Shown piece after piece: positions 1 through 11,664 of a DNA stretch of 64,000 bases. A model generated the notes under the pieces. That model was not told the DNA's origin. It made no database searches and worked only from the letters and a program-made list of their open reading frames with translations. A program made the translations under genes and the position numbers. The stretch spans positions 248,001 to 312,000 of the forward strand of contig JADJPB010000005.1 of the NCBI GenBank assembly GCA_016713445.1, read 5' to 3'. Position 1 is the stretch's first letter. Each line of letters starts with the position of its first letter. Source of the stretch: Bacteroidota bacterium (GTDB taxonomy: Bacteria; Bacteroidota; Bacteroidia; AKYH767-A; OLB10).

Positions 1-2
1 AT

Positions 3-562
3 GGATATCTTTCAGGAGCCTCAACACCATGGGGACTTCTAGAAAACTATAGCATTTGGATTGACTATAATCACGACTTCGATTTTTGGATGCCGATGAG
101 CAAGTAGTAAATTTTTCATCAAGCTTAGGTGGATACATTCCCGTGAATTTCACCGTTCCTACCAATGCAGTTCTTGGTGCCACTAGAATGCGCGTTTCCA
201 TAAATTACGGAACACCAACAGGACCGTGCGGAATGTACACGAATGGAGAAACAGAAGATTATACTGTAGTTATTTCACCACCACTTTCTCCAATACTCTA
301 TGAGCGTACCGAAAATAGGAATGATTCCAATAGGATGTCTATCTTTCCAAATCCTTCTTCTCAAGAAATTCATTTTATTACTGATGAAACACTAGAAGGT
401 GTTGTATGCATACGAGTGTACTCCACAGAGGGTAAAATGTTAAAAGAAAAATATACAGAAGATCGATCACTATATATTGGCAATTTGCCTGAAGGTTACT
501 ACTTAGTTAGTTTATCAAAACAGGATAAAGTGTACACATCAAAGTTTATCCTTAAAAAATGA
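3..562 (+). CDS. Secreted GEVED-domain protein with T9SS type A sorting domain (5' partial, frameshifted)
   Basis: This is the 3' end of a gene that starts before the window. The opening codons (frame from base 3) read G-Y-L-S-G-A ... S-I-W-I-D-Y-N-H-D-F-D-F, which is the first half of a GEVED domain. The second half (Y-G-T-P-T-G ... G-E-T-E-D-Y-T-V) continues in another frame from base 88. Adding one T to the T5 run at 83-87 joins them as D-F-L-D-A-D-E-Q, so one missing base is the likely cause. The last ~75 residues are a T9SS type A sorting domain (IFPNPSSQE, GYYLVSL, KFILKK), used in Bacteroidota to export proteins across the outer membrane and attach them to the surface. The enzymatic or binding part lies upstream and cannot be seen. 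The next gene begins 20 bases downstream. Confidence 0.8.
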
Positions 563-582
563 TCGCATAAAATTAAAACCCC

Positions 583-2868
583 ATGAAAAACATCCTATTT
601 ATATTGTTCGGACTTATGTTTGCATTTACAGTAAACAGCCAATCTACAAACTGGAAATATTTTCGTCCTTCCAATACAGGCGTAGGTGGTGAAGAACACA
701 ACTTTATTTCAGGTGATCGTTTTGGAAATATATGGACAGGCGGCAGAGCAATTTTTTTTCAATGGAGAAGGCAGTGTTGTCAGATTTAATCATCAAGATA
801 CAGTTTTTACTTGTTGGAGTGATTTCGAAGGTTATCTCCCAAGCGATTTCGTTTATGATGCTAAAGTAGATTCAAACGATGTGTTATGGGTGGCAACTGG
901 TGATGGTCTTTGTAAATATGATGGGATTAGTTGGACAACATTCACAACCGCAAATACTCCATTACCCTCTGATAATATCCGTAGCATCTCATTTGATAAC
1001 CAAAATAACATTTGGATTTCCTTCTATGAAGTTACCGTAAACATTGGTGGAATAGCAAAATTTGATGGAACGAATTGGACCATTTATACTCCTTCCAATT
1101 CAAACCTGCCTAACTTTGAATGTGGTAAAATTTTAATTGATTCACAAAACAACAAATGGATTCATAGTAAATACAGCGTTACCAAGTTTGATGGATTAAA
1201 TTTTATCGATTTCAACTGGCAGAATTCGGGGTTATACGGCCCGTTAGTATATGATATTGCTCTTGATTCTGCTGATAGGCTTTATGCATTAACGGATTTG
1301 AATGGAATTTACATTCAATTAAATGTTTTCGACGGAAATAATTGGTCTTACATCAATCATACTAATACACCCGCAATGAGTAATTTTTTACTCCAAAAAA
1401 TATTTATCAAAAAAGACAAAATAATTCTCGCTGAATCAGGAGGTTCACATGCAGTTATCCTTTTTGATGGTTTAGCGTGGTCGACCTATTTTGGAGGCGA
1501 CATGATTCATGAAGTTTTCATTGACAAAGACGATACCTTTTGGGTTTCTGGAGTTTCAACACTGAGTAAATTAGAGGGGAATCAGTGGAAAGATTATTCA
1601 AGATATAGTACCGCCCTTGCCGAATACAACAATAATGATGTATTCGTAGATTCAAAGAACCGAAAATGGTTTGCAAATGGAAATGGAGGTATACAAGTGT
1701 TTGATTGCCCAAAATGGCAAAGCTACGGTCCGTGGAATCAAGGGATCTATCCTTCGCCACAAAGTTTATCCACTGTAGGGTCATCTATTTGCGAAGATAG
1801 TGATGGAAATATTTGGTTTTCCTACAACTCAACAAATGGTACAGTGGTTAAAATACCTCAAGGAGATTATAGGAATTATACTGCATGGCAGGTTTTTGAT
1901 TTATCCAATTCTCCTGTAAGTTGGGTGGAAGCAAGTATAGCGGATGGATATGGCAATGTTTTTTTCTATTCTGATTTTGGTGTTTATATGTTTAGTAATT
2001 CGACTCAACAATGGACTACATGGAATACGATAAATAGTCCATTGCAAAATTATAGTTATGGATTTGGTAAGGATAACAATGGAGCGGTTTACTTCAGTGG
2101 ATTTCAACAGCTGGCAATTTATACCAATGGGGTTTGGACGAGCAAGAATTTTCCAGCTCTAGGTGCTGCTATTACAATTGTCAATGATATCGCCTTCGAT
2201 TCACAAAATAACATGTGGTTAGCCACAGAAGAAGGAGTTTGGAAATACAGTGGAGGAATTTGGACAACATTTGATACCAGTAATTCCACGATCGTTCATA
2301 ATCACGTTTCATCCATCGTTATTAATGATGGCGATTCGGTATTTGTCAGTTCATACAATGCCACTGGATTTTTTATGGAGGTGTTTCTATCTTTAATGGT
2401 AACACGTGGACAACATTTACTATAGCCAATTCGGATTTACCCAGTGAACAAATTGATGATATGGAAATAGATACTTTAGGGAATTTATGGATAAACACAT
2501 TTACCAAAGGTGTAACTGTCTACAAAAATGGGGGCGTAGTGGGGTTTGACTGCATTGATATGTCATTACAATCTGGAGGTATAACTGCGACATCGGAAAT
2601 AATTGAAACAAATAACAATTTGACTGTCTATCCAAATCCTTCAAATAAATTAATAAGCGTCAGTTTCGAAATGATGACCTTCAGTCCAGTTCAAATAGAA
2701 ATTATTGATATGACCGGAAGTATATTAAAAAGAATAAATATTCCATCGATGAATCCATGTAAACAAATAATTAATATCGACATAGATAAACTTTCTGCTG
2801 GACTTTATCTTTGTCATGTTAAAAAAAATGATGGTGTACTTACTACTAAAATAGTTAAAAGCGAATAA
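583..2868 (+). CDS. Secreted beta-propeller (Reg_prop-like) protein with T9SS type A domain, two frameshifts
   Basis: After correction this encodes about 761 residues. It has a signal peptide (MKNILFILFGLMFAFTVNSQ). Many ~45-residue repeats of the form 'D..GN.W..T..G...Y.G..WT.Y...NS.L' follow, as in two-component-regulator propeller repeats, but with no membrane segment or kinase, so this is an extracellular propeller and not a sensor. The C-terminus is a T9SS type A domain (VYPNPSNKLISV ... AGLYLCHV). Two breaks interrupt it: an extra T in the T8 run at 752-759 and a missing T in the T6 run at 2369-2374. A homologue of nearly the same length (763 residues) lies on the opposite strand at 11665-13955 and shares GDRFGNIWTGG, NGNGG and GPWN motifs. 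Ligand and function are unknown. Confidence 0.82.
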
Positions 2869-2954
2869 AGTATCGAATAAAAGATGGATAATGAAAATTA
2901 TCAAATATTGGGCAATTAGTTCTTATTGTTAAAAAGCAACGTGAATAATTTATA

Positions 2955-5900
2955 ATGAAGAATAAATTGACCTACTTCCTTGGAGTTTTGGTAAACCTCC
3001 TTTTAACAACAGATGTATCTGGAATTGTTGATTTGAACCATTCATTGAAAACTGAAGTTTCCTTTTTAGAAAATAAAGGTCAATGGCCAAATGAAATTCT
3101 TTTTAAAAGTGAAGCATCTGCAACAAATGTTTATTTACTTAAAGATGGGTTGAGTTTCGCTCATAGAAAACCCAATTCAAATTTACTTTCACTTGATTCG
3201 CTGCTTGTTTGGAATATGAGGCATTTGAATACCAACCAGCACATACATGTAGCAGGAGAAGATGGAACTGCAAGTAAATTCAATTACATAAGTGGAAATG
3301 ATCCTTCAAAATGGGTAAGTAATCCTTTATCTTTTAAAAAAATCACCTATCTCAAAATATATGATCAGATCGACTTAATTTATTATGGTAACGAAAACCA
3401 ACTTGAATATGATTTTGTAATTCATCCCGGTGGTTCCATCAATAGTATTTGTACTTCGTATGAAGGCATAGAAAAATTAAAAGTTAATTCAAACGGTGAT
3501 TTAGAAGTCTCCACGTTATGGAATATGCAAATTCAAAAAGCTCCTATTGCATGGCAAATGATAAAAGGGGAGAAGGTGTATGTTCCTCTCGCTTACAGGT
3601 TAAAAAATGACAGCACCTTTGGATTTGAGCTATTAAGCAACTATAATAAAGATGTTGATTTAATAATCGATCCTTTGTTTCAAATGGTATGGAGTTCTTA
3701 TACTCAAATCCTAGGAGGTAGCAATAACATAAATTACTGTTTTAGTAATGCTATGGATATTCAAGGAAATGTATATTTAACTGGGATGGTGGACAATTCT
3801 TTTCCAATTACGCCTGGCGCCTATTCAGGGCCCGGAAATGTTCAACCCGAAGTATTTGTTGCCAAATTTTCAAGCGATGGATCTACTTTGATTTACTGGA
3901 CGTATCTTCCCGGAAACTCGTCCGAGTTTGGTGTTGGAATTGCAGTCGATAGTTTAGGCAGAGCTTATATCACGGGTACAGTAGATTTAAATATTACCGG
4001 AATAACCAATTTTCCCAGTACACCTACATCCTATCAACCGGTTCATAATACAGGATCAGATGCATTCCTCACTGTATTAAATGCTACCGGCAGCGCGTTG
4101 GCATATTCAACCTTTCTTGGAGGTTCTGGGAGTGAAACAGGATATGATATTGCCTTAGGTCAAAATGGAATTGCTTATGTTGTAGGTCAAACATCGACCG
4201 GAAATTTTCCGATTTTAAATTCCCCAATATTTTCAACAGGAGATAAAGATGCTTTCGTTGCAAAATTTGATATTAACCAAACAGGAAATAATAGTTTGAT
4301 TTATTCTACCCGATTGGGCGCAGGTCCATTTTCTCAAACATCAGGAAGAAGTATTGCAGTGAATAGTGTCGGAAATGCCTTCATTACTGGCTCTATTGGA
4401 ACTAGTTTTGGCACTCCTACTTTTCCAACTACAGTGGGTGCATATGCTAATCTATATAATCCAGGGCAAGATGGTGGGATGTCTTATGTCACAAAAATTA
4501 GTAATACTATTCCAATAACATTATCGTATTCTACCCTTCTTGCTCCTGGACTGGCGAATGGAATCGCTGTCGATAAAATTACAGACGAAGCTTATATAAC
4601 AGGGTCTACACAAACACCAACATTTCCTGTTACACCCGGAGCACTTCAACCAACGCTCGCAGGGAGTGGCCCTACAGATGCTTTTGTTGTCAAACTAAAC
4701 GCTACAGGAAGTAATTTGGTTTATTCAACCTTTATTGGCGGACCTAATTGGGATAATGGAACCGCTATTGTTACAAATAGTGTTGGAGAAGCTTATGTAA
4801 CAGGGTTAGCTGAAATAAATTTTCCTACTTCATCTGGTAGTATACAACCCTCTTTTGCTGGAGGGTGGAAAGATTTTTTTGTTGTTCATTTAAATGCTGC
4901 TGGAACAGGGTATGGATGTGGCGGTTCAACTTATGTAGGAGGTTCTGATGCTGACTATACTGGTTCATTCTATGAATATCCAGCTCCACAAATATCGATA
5001 AGAGATCATGGTGGCTTTAATGATAGCATTAGCTTAAGCGCTACCTCCCACTCACAAGATTTTCCTACTACCCCTGGTGTATATGGTCCCGTTAAAGTAA
5101 ATGGAATTGCTGATCAACCTGTTTTTTTTAAGATGACTTGTGCAAGTTTCGCTGTTGTACCGCAAGCTGGATTTACAGCTTTGGCTTCTTCTTCCTGTGA
5201 AAATACGGTTGTGAATTTTACAGATAGCTCAATGAATAATCCTCAATCTTGGCAGTGGTCCTTTCAGGGTGCAATTCCAGCAAATTCTACCCTGCAACAT
5301 CCTCAAAATATCCAATATTTCGCAAGTGGCAATTATAATGTAGAATTAATAGTGTGTAATACTGCAGGCTGTGATACCTTCTCTACAACATTGCAAATTT
5401 CGGTACCACAACAAGCTTTTGTTAATTTAGGGAACGATACATCGGTTTGCTTTGGAAACAATTTATTTGTGTATGCAGATTCTGGTTATGCAAATTATTC
5501 ATGGCAGTTGAATGGTAGCAATCTAGGATTCAATGGCGATTCCATTCCCGCTAATCAACCAGGAAATTATTCAGTGGTAGTTACAAATTTAGACGGGTGT
5601 ACAGCTTCCGATACTTTACAAGTTTCCGTTGTAAGTATCGCAGTATCTCTTGGTCCTGATTTAGTACTTTGTAATAATGATACAAGCATTTTGTTCGCTA
5701 CTCCAGGCTTTTTACAATATGAATGGTATTTGAATGATACCCTTCAGCCAATTTCATCTAACCAATATTCTATAAATGTCTCTGGAAATTACATAGTTTC
5801 AATTACAGATAGTAACGGTTGTTCTGCTAGAGATACTGTAATTGTTGCTGGAAGTACTGTTAGTGTACAATTAGGAAATGATACATCATTTTGCGAAGGT

Positions 5901-6815
5901 AATAGTTTATTACTAAATGCAGGAATTGGGTTTAGTAATTACCAATGGCTGATGAATGACAGTATATACTCATCCGCTTCTACCATCCAAGTAAATCAAA
6001 GTGGAAATTATTCCGTTTTAGTCACTAATCAAGATGGCTGTACTGCAGCTGACAGTTTATTGCTGCTTATACATGCTCTACCACTTGTTTCTACTGTTGG
6101 AGATACTGCATTATGTCTCGGACAGAATTTGCTCTTGAACACCACTGGTGCGCTCAATTATAGTTGGTCACCTTCTACTTATTTATCATCATCAACTATT
6201 CAAAATCCAATTTGTACGCCAACCAGTACAATATCATATTCTGTCACAGGAACAGATATTAATGGATGCACCGGGTCTGCTCAAGTGGTTGTTGATGTAC
6301 TCCCATTGCCAATTTCAGATTTTGATTTTGAAGTCTCTTTTAATTGTCGTGGAATTGAATTAGTAACCGTTAACCAAAGTATAAATGCAACAGAATATCA
6401 TTGGAATTTTGGAGATGGAACTTCATCACAAGAGCAAAATCCGTTGCATTATTATAGTTCCTTACAAAATTTAACAATACAATTGATAGCAATCAATGGA
6501 TCATGTCGTGATACGCTAACAGAAAGTGGAGTCTACTTCGATATACCTATGCTTGACTCCATCCCAAATATTTTTACCCCAAATGGAGGTAATGTAAATG
6601 AGTGCTTTGGTCTTCGATGATTTGAAAATTACGATGATTGCTTTTCGCTAAAAATATTTAATCGTTGGGGAGCACAAGTATATGAGGTCAATGATAAGTA
6701 TGAATGTTGGAACGGAAAAAGTCAAAAGGGGGAGATTCTTCCTGATGGTGTTTACTACTACTTATTTTCGGTGGCTAATACAAAAAAGCAAGGCATCGTG
6801 CATCTCATGAAGTAA
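2955..6815 (+). CDS. Large secreted SBBP-repeat/PKD/Ig-like protein with CHU_C (T9SS type B) end; in-frame TGA near the C-terminus
   Basis: The product is about 1286 residues if the TGA at 6618-6620 is read through. Order: signal peptide; an N-terminal module with the ENKGQWPNE motif (family often listed as DUF7948); SBBP beta-propeller repeats (G-N-.-Y-.-T-G and D-A-F-V-.-K-L-N-.-.-G motifs, residues ~250-710); a PKD domain (W-Q-W-S-F-Q-G); about four Ig-like repeats of ~75 residues (L-G-N-D-T-S-.-C ... G-N-Y-S-V-.-V-T-N); a second PKD-like unit (H-W-N-F-G-D-G-T-S); and a gliding-motility C-terminal domain (FTPNGG, IFNRWG, PDGVYYY). The domain continues in the same frame after the TGA (F-E-N-Y-D-D-C-F-S-L-K), so the stop is a substitution or true nonsense and not a slip. 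If real, it removes most of the sorting signal. The convergent neighbour at 6850-10029 is a paralogue. Confidence 0.82.
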
Positions 6816-6849
6816 TTCTTCGAATTTTTCAATAACTCTTCTTGAGTAC

Positions 6850-9800
6850 TTAACGATAAATAGAGATGGTTCCTTTTACTTTTTCTATTCCCACTTGAAG
6901 GATGTAGAAATAAACTCCTTCGGGCAGATCATTTCCATCTCCAGATTTTCCTTCAAAGCAATTCGATGGTTCTTTGCTCTCAAAAACATAAGCTCCCCAT
7001 CGATTGAAAATTGAAAGCGAGTAACAACTGGTATATAAATCCGAAATATTTAATCTCATACATTCGTTGATTCCATCTCCATTCGGTGTAATAATAGTTG
7101 GAATTGTATCTGAAAGAATTGAATACTCATTTATATCAATTTCCTTTGAAAGCGTGTCTACGCAATTCCCATTATAGGCAGTGAGTAATAAAGTATAATT
7201 ACCCGATTGAGTATAGATGTGTTCCAATGTATTTCCATTTCCTGAAATTCCATCAGTGCCAGACCACGTTTCTAAAGTAACATTAGCAGTTGTTGATACC
7301 GCTTCCAATAAAACACCAAAGCAACCAGGTTGTAAGGTGAAATTAAAATCTACATTGGGAGAATTATTAAATTGAATAGTCACGGTATCGTGACTTATAC
7401 ATCCATTCGAATCCGTTACTTGTAAACTATAATTTGCAGTTTGAAATGCAATTGTGTTTTGACTGTTGTTCACTGGAATACCATCTTCACTCCAAGTATA
7501 AATAACTCCTCCAGATGGGCCGAATAATACCACAGAATCACCTAGACATAATGTAGTATCGCTACCTAATGAAAACGCTAATGGCAAAGGAATATTTAAA
7601 ACTATATTTTGAGAAGATGTGTCACAAATTCCAGCATTGCAAACAATTTGTTGAATTAAGAAATTCCCCCCGCTAGTAAAGCAAAAATTTGTCAATGTAT
7701 CAGAAGAAACATATTGACTATTCACTAACCAAATCAAGGTATCCATAGGTCCAGTTGCTGTACTATTAACAAGAATGCAGGCTGAATCACAATTACTCAT
7801 CGTCGTGAAATTGAATCCAGCAATAGGGGCAATTGTTGGTGGTGAACACAAATCGAACTTCCATTTTACACCAGCCATATCCCAATCTGGTGTTTGCGAT
7901 GTGGGACTAAATGCATTTTGCAAGGTGGGAAACCCTCCTGCAAAACTTTCTTCTGTGCAAACACCCAAGTAAAGTGTGGCTTCGTCATCAAATTTAGAAG
8001 AGCCCGCATCCGTATGTTCACGAACAGCTCCACCAAGATGTGAACCGTAAACCATCGATGCAAAATCAGGTGCAAAAACCATGATATGGAAATCCTGTGT
8101 TCCGTTATGCAATGACTGTTGTGCATTTGCGGTTACTGGGAAAGCATTAAGAGTTCCTAAAACACTTGAAGTAAATCCCGCACAATAAATTTGATTACAA
8201 GGGTCGATGTGAAATGCGATGGGTTGTATGTTTACGGTATTACTTCCATCTCCATAAGAAGTACATAACATTAAATTATTTAATGTAGGATCAAACTTCA
8301 ACACGTAATTTCCGCTGTTCTGATTACTGAATACTCCCGTTGATACTGGCAATGTTCCTTCGCTGTTTCCAAAAACATAAATATTATTTGAAGTATCTAC
8401 GTCGGTTTTATATCCTTTATCTTTTCCATTGTTGTATCCAAAATAAGTAGATGCAAGTAATGAACTTCCCGACGAATTAATTTTGCTGATAAACGAATCA
8501 AATTGAAAAGAAAGTCCTCCTCCATAATTGGGCTGATAGGCTCCTGCACTTACTGGAAAGTTAATACTGTTGGTTCCACCTGTCAATACAAAGTCCCCAT
8601 TCTTATCAATGCAGAATCCGTAACAAGCATCTTCTCCAGAACCGCCCAAGTAGGTAGAAAAAATCAAATTACTGAGTGCTGCGTCCATCTTAAAAAGTAC
8701 AGCGTCAATAGAACCTCCATTCGATAGTTGATAAGCGCCCGTGGTAACTGGAAAATTTGTAGATGCAGATAAAGATCCCACAACCACATTTCCCTGGCTA
8801 TCGATATATATTTCACCTTTATCGAGATCACCGAAAGAATGAACATTCATGGAAAGATTGAGGCTTCTTCCTTCATCTTCGGCGCCGCCAACATAGGTAG
8901 AGGCTAGCAATTGTGAACCGTCAGTAGAAAGTTTTGAAATTACCAGATCATTCTCCCCATTCGGACTTTGATCAAAAGCACCACCTGTTACAGGATAATT
9001 GTTGAACGAATATCCAAAAACAAATAATTCATCATTGCTATTGGTCGCAAGATTTAAAACAACATCTTGTGAACTTCCACCTAGGTAAGTTGACCAAAGT
9101 TGATTACTTGCAGTACTATCAAATTTGGTGATGCCCATATCAATCGCTCCGCCATAAGTTAAATCATAAGCGCCTAATGTATATGGCCAACCCGTGTCAA
9201 AAAGCATGGCTCCAATGATTAAGTTTCCTTGATGATCATACGTTGCCGAACTGCCATAAGTAGTACCCGAAGAACCACTGTAGGTAGATGCTTGCAATAA
9301 AGGATCAATGATTAAAGAGTCATAAGCATGGAAATTAGCATTGGTAGCATAAGTGATGTATTCATTCACAACAGAATAATTAATTTCTACAGGAGTAATT
9401 TTCCCTCCTGAAATTGTATAAGACAATGGAATGCTTTCTATTATTTCTGAAAAGGATGTTTTAATCTGAAGTTGTTGGTCGGCGATTGCAAATCCTGAAC
9501 TTCCTTCGATCATCATTTTAATATTTTTTACATCAGATCCTGGCTTCAAAATAAAATCGTACTTGAGATTATTGCCTTCACTATTGACTACTAGATCTGT
9601 GTTTGGATAAAAATTATGCAGCGTAATGGTTTCAAATCCGGCAGCATGACCTACCCATTTTTCAGGATCAGTCCCTTTGATGAAATTGTAGTATTGTTGC
9701 TTTTTTCCTCGGGATGTGACAGAAGTTGTCGTGCTATTTTTAAACCGATATCGAAAGGCATGAGCAGCTAATTTATCTGTGGTATTTGCTATCGTGCCAG

Positions 9801-10029
9801 CTTCATGTTGTTGATGTACTTTTTCACCATCATAAATATTGAATACAAAACCATCCTTTGTAATAAAAACAGAACCATTTCCTAACCCTGCTTTAAATAG
9901 TGCTTCATTGGGCCACTGACCTTTATTCTCAATAAACACAAGCTTCCCATTACTTGAAGCAATAGTTTCTTGTGTTAGTTGTATGAATAGAAATTGGAAG
10001 AAGAGAAAGATATATCTTTTCATTTGCAT
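6850..10029 (-). CDS. Secreted SBBP-repeat/Ig-like protein with CHU_C (T9SS type B) sorting domain
   Basis: An intact frame of 1059 residues. The N-terminus is a signal peptide followed by the FIENKGQWPNEALFKAG module (DUF7948-like), then SBBP propeller repeats (T-Y-L-G-G-S and D-.-.-I-S-K-L-.-.-.-G motifs, ~residues 260-720), Ig-like units (L-G-S-D-T-T-L-C-L-G-D-S) and a PKD-like unit. It ends in a complete gliding-motility C-terminal domain (ITPNGDGINEC, IFNRWG, LPEGVYFYILQV), the T9SS type B export signal. It is the paralogue of 2955-6815 and shows what that gene's broken end should look like. It is the last gene of a three-gene minus-strand run (11665-13955, 10042-11658, then this) with gaps of 6 and 12 bases, so probably one operon. 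Start is Met1 or Met3, two codons apart. Binding target unknown. Confidence 0.88.
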   Translation of the reverse strand: MQMKRYIFLFFQFLFIQLTQETIASSNGKLVFIENKGQWPNEALFKAGLGNGSVFITKDGFVFNIYDGEKVHQQHEAGTIANTTDKLAAHAFRYRFKNSTTTSVTSRGKKQQYYNFIKGTDPEKWVGHAAGFETITLHNFYPNTDLVVNSEGNNLKYDFILKPGSDVKNIKMMIEGSSGFAIADQQLQIKTSFSEIIESIPLSYTISGGKITPVEINYSVVNEYITYATNANFHAYDSLIIDPLLQASTYSGSSGTTYGSSATYDHQGNLIIGAMLFDTGWPYTLGAYDLTYGGAIDMGITKFDSTASNQLWSTYLGGSSQDVVLNLATNSNDELFVFGYSFNNYPVTGGAFDQSPNGENDLVISKLSTDGSQLLASTYVGGAEDEGRSLNLSMNVHSFGDLDKGEIYIDSQGNVVVGSLSASTNFPVTTGAYQLSNGGSIDAVLFKMDAALSNLIFSTYLGGSGEDACYGFCIDKNGDFVLTGGTNSINFPVSAGAYQPNYGGGLSFQFDSFISKINSSGSSLLASTYFGYNNGKDKGYKTDVDTSNNIYVFGNSEGTLPVSTGVFSNQNSGNYVLKFDPTLNNLMLCTSYGDGSNTVNIQPIAFHIDPCNQIYCAGFTSSVLGTLNAFPVTANAQQSLHNGTQDFHIMVFAPDFASMVYGSHLGGAVREHTDAGSSKFDDEATLYLGVCTEESFAGGFPTLQNAFSPTSQTPDWDMAGVKWKFDLCSPPTIAPIAGFNFTTMSNCDSACILVNSTATGPMDTLIWLVNSQYVSSDTLTNFCFTSGGNFLIQQIVCNAGICDTSSQNIVLNIPLPLAFSLGSDTTLCLGDSVVLFGPSGGVIYTWSEDGIPVNNSQNTIAFQTANYSLQVTDSNGCISHDTVTIQFNNSPNVDFNFTLQPGCFGVLLEAVSTTANVTLETWSGTDGISGNGNTLEHIYTQSGNYTLLLTAYNGNCVDTLSKEIDINEYSILSDTIPTIITPNGDGINECMRLNISDLYTSCYSLSIFNRWGAYVFESKEPSNCFEGKSGDGNDLPEGVYFYILQVGIEKVKGTISIYR

Positions 10030-10041
10030 AAATCCCTTGGA

Positions 10042-11658
10042 TTAATATACTACAATTTTACTGGTACATTCATAAGAATCGTCAACATATCGTAGCAGAT
10101 ACATTCCTGAAGTTAGTTTTTCGAACGATTGTGAATATGCTTTGATTTGTCCAGATTGAATGAGATTTCCTTGAACATCATAAATGAATAAATCGCCTTT
10201 ATCCACTGCTTTTCCATCCACTAAAAGTTGAAAACTTCCATGGCTAGGATTGGGATAAATGCGAAGTGCATGTTGCTCCTTTTCCTCAGCAAGGCTACTA
10301 ATTCCAGGCATTGCATATTTAATAGTAATGTAATCGTTATTGTTAGCGGCAGAGGAAGTAGATCCAGTAACATAGATGTAACTTAATCCATCTACATAGA
10401 TATCAGAAAAAAAATCATCACCAAAATAGATGCCTGCATATTCATCGGTATAAATTAAATTTCCATTGATGTCGTACACTAATAACACTGCATTTTTCCC
10501 AGCGCCGATTGTAGAAAAGTACCCTGATATATAAATGTTACCTGCTGCATCCGTTGTCATTGCTGTCGGAACGGCTCCAATGGAATCTCCAGCATAGTGC
10601 ATCATCCATAATACAGTTCCTGAATCAATAAGCATCGTTGTAATAACATCTCTCGCCAAACCATTGATAAGTTCTTTTGTTCGACCACATACCACTGTTA
10701 AATTATTAGGTAAAGATGATATGGCTACAGCGGTATCATTCCCATTGGCATTGCCATTGTAGTTAACACTCCATAAGCGAGTCCCATATTGATTTTGTTT
10801 GTAAGCAATCATATTGGTAGAGGTGCCTGTATCTGCTGCTCCACAAACCCATGTATTATAATTATTATCACATTTGATATCTATCGGGTAATCCTCACTT
10901 TGACTGCTTTGGCAGTTATAATTGCTAATCCATTGTTGTGTACCAGAAGAATCATAGTGCAACGTTTGAATATCATAAGTAGCACTTCCAAAAAAGTTGA
11001 ATGAACTCGTAAGTGAAAAACAATGCCCGTTGTCGGTAACAGCAAGTCCTTGCGCATAGTCATCTCCGCTAGCGCTGGTGTAATCAACAGCCCAAATATC
11101 ATTTCCTGCACTATCGCATTTCAACGTATATAAATCATACATATTTCCTGAGAGCGAAGTAATCATTGCGGCAGTGTAAATATTTCCTGCAGCATCTGTA
11201 TCGATCTTCCTTGCAAAATCATAACTAGAACCAAACCAATACGGCTCCTTACTTTTTGCCCAAAGGCGACCATTGGTATTAAATTTTATTATACAAAAAT
11301 CGCCATCGTTGAAGGCAACATCACCTGTAGCGACAACATTACCAAAAGGATCTATGCATAAATCGACACCTTCATTCATAGCAGTAACAATTACTCCTTT
11401 GTAATTATCTGTCCAAATCATATTTCCATTAGCATCGTATTTAATGGTAGTTATTGATCCAGTGGTACTATTCTGAAAACTTTGTCCTGTTACATAAACA
11501 TCACCATTAGCGGTTACTACAATGGCATTAGCATGGTCTAAACCCGTTAACGTTCCATTATGACTATTTTCCCATATTCGCGATAATGGACTCTGAGCAT
11601 AAGAATCGAATTGACAGATTGCAAGTGAAATTAAGCAGAGAAATATTCTATATTTCAT
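10042..11658 (-). CDS. Secreted repeat (propeller-like) protein with T9SS type A sorting domain
   Basis: The product has 538 residues: a signal peptide (MKYRIFLCLISLAICQFDSYAQ), then seven or eight repeats of ~50 residues built around 'D..GN.Y.TG......N....KY...G...W...Y.G'. These resemble SBBP or delta-60 beta-propeller repeats. The C-terminal ~75 residues are a T9SS type A domain (ALRIYPNPSHGSFQLLV ... SGMYLLRYV). The frame is intact. It sits between the propeller gene upstream (6-base gap) and the CHU_C protein downstream (12-base gap), so it is likely co-transcribed. The plus-strand mirror cluster at 583-6815 has no copy of this gene. Role: an exported or surface protein of unknown ligand. 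Confidence 0.85.
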   Translation of the reverse strand: MKYRIFLCLISLAICQFDSYAQSPLSRIWENSHNGTLTGLDHANAIVVTANGDVYVTGQSFQNSTTGSITTIKYDANGNMIWTDNYKGVIVTAMNEGVDLCIDPFGNVVATGDVAFNDGDFCIIKFNTNGRLWAKSKEPYWFGSSYDFARKIDTDAAGNIYTAAMITSLSGNMYDLYTLKCDSAGNDIWAVDYTSASGDDYAQGLAVTDNGHCFSLTSSFNFFGSATYDIQTLHYDSSGTQQWISNYNCQSSQSEDYPIDIKCDNNYNTWVCGAADTGTSTNMIAYKQNQYGTRLWSVNYNGNANGNDTAVAISSLPNNLTVVCGRTKELINGLARDVITTMLIDSGTVLWMMHYAGDSIGAVPTAMTTDAAGNIYISGYFSTIGAGKNAVLLVYDINGNLIYTDEYAGIYFGDDFFSDIYVDGLSYIYVTGSTSSAANNNDYITIKYAMPGISSLAEEKEQHALRIYPNPSHGSFQLLVDGKAVDKGDLFIYDVQGNLIQSGQIKAYSQSFEKLTSGMYLLRYVDDSYECTSKIVVY

Positions 11659-11664
11659 AAATAT

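Noticed and set aside
583..2868. Hybrid two-component sensor suggested by Reg_prop-like repeats
   Set aside because: There is no membrane helix after the repeats and no histidine kinase domain; the protein ends in a T9SS sorting domain.
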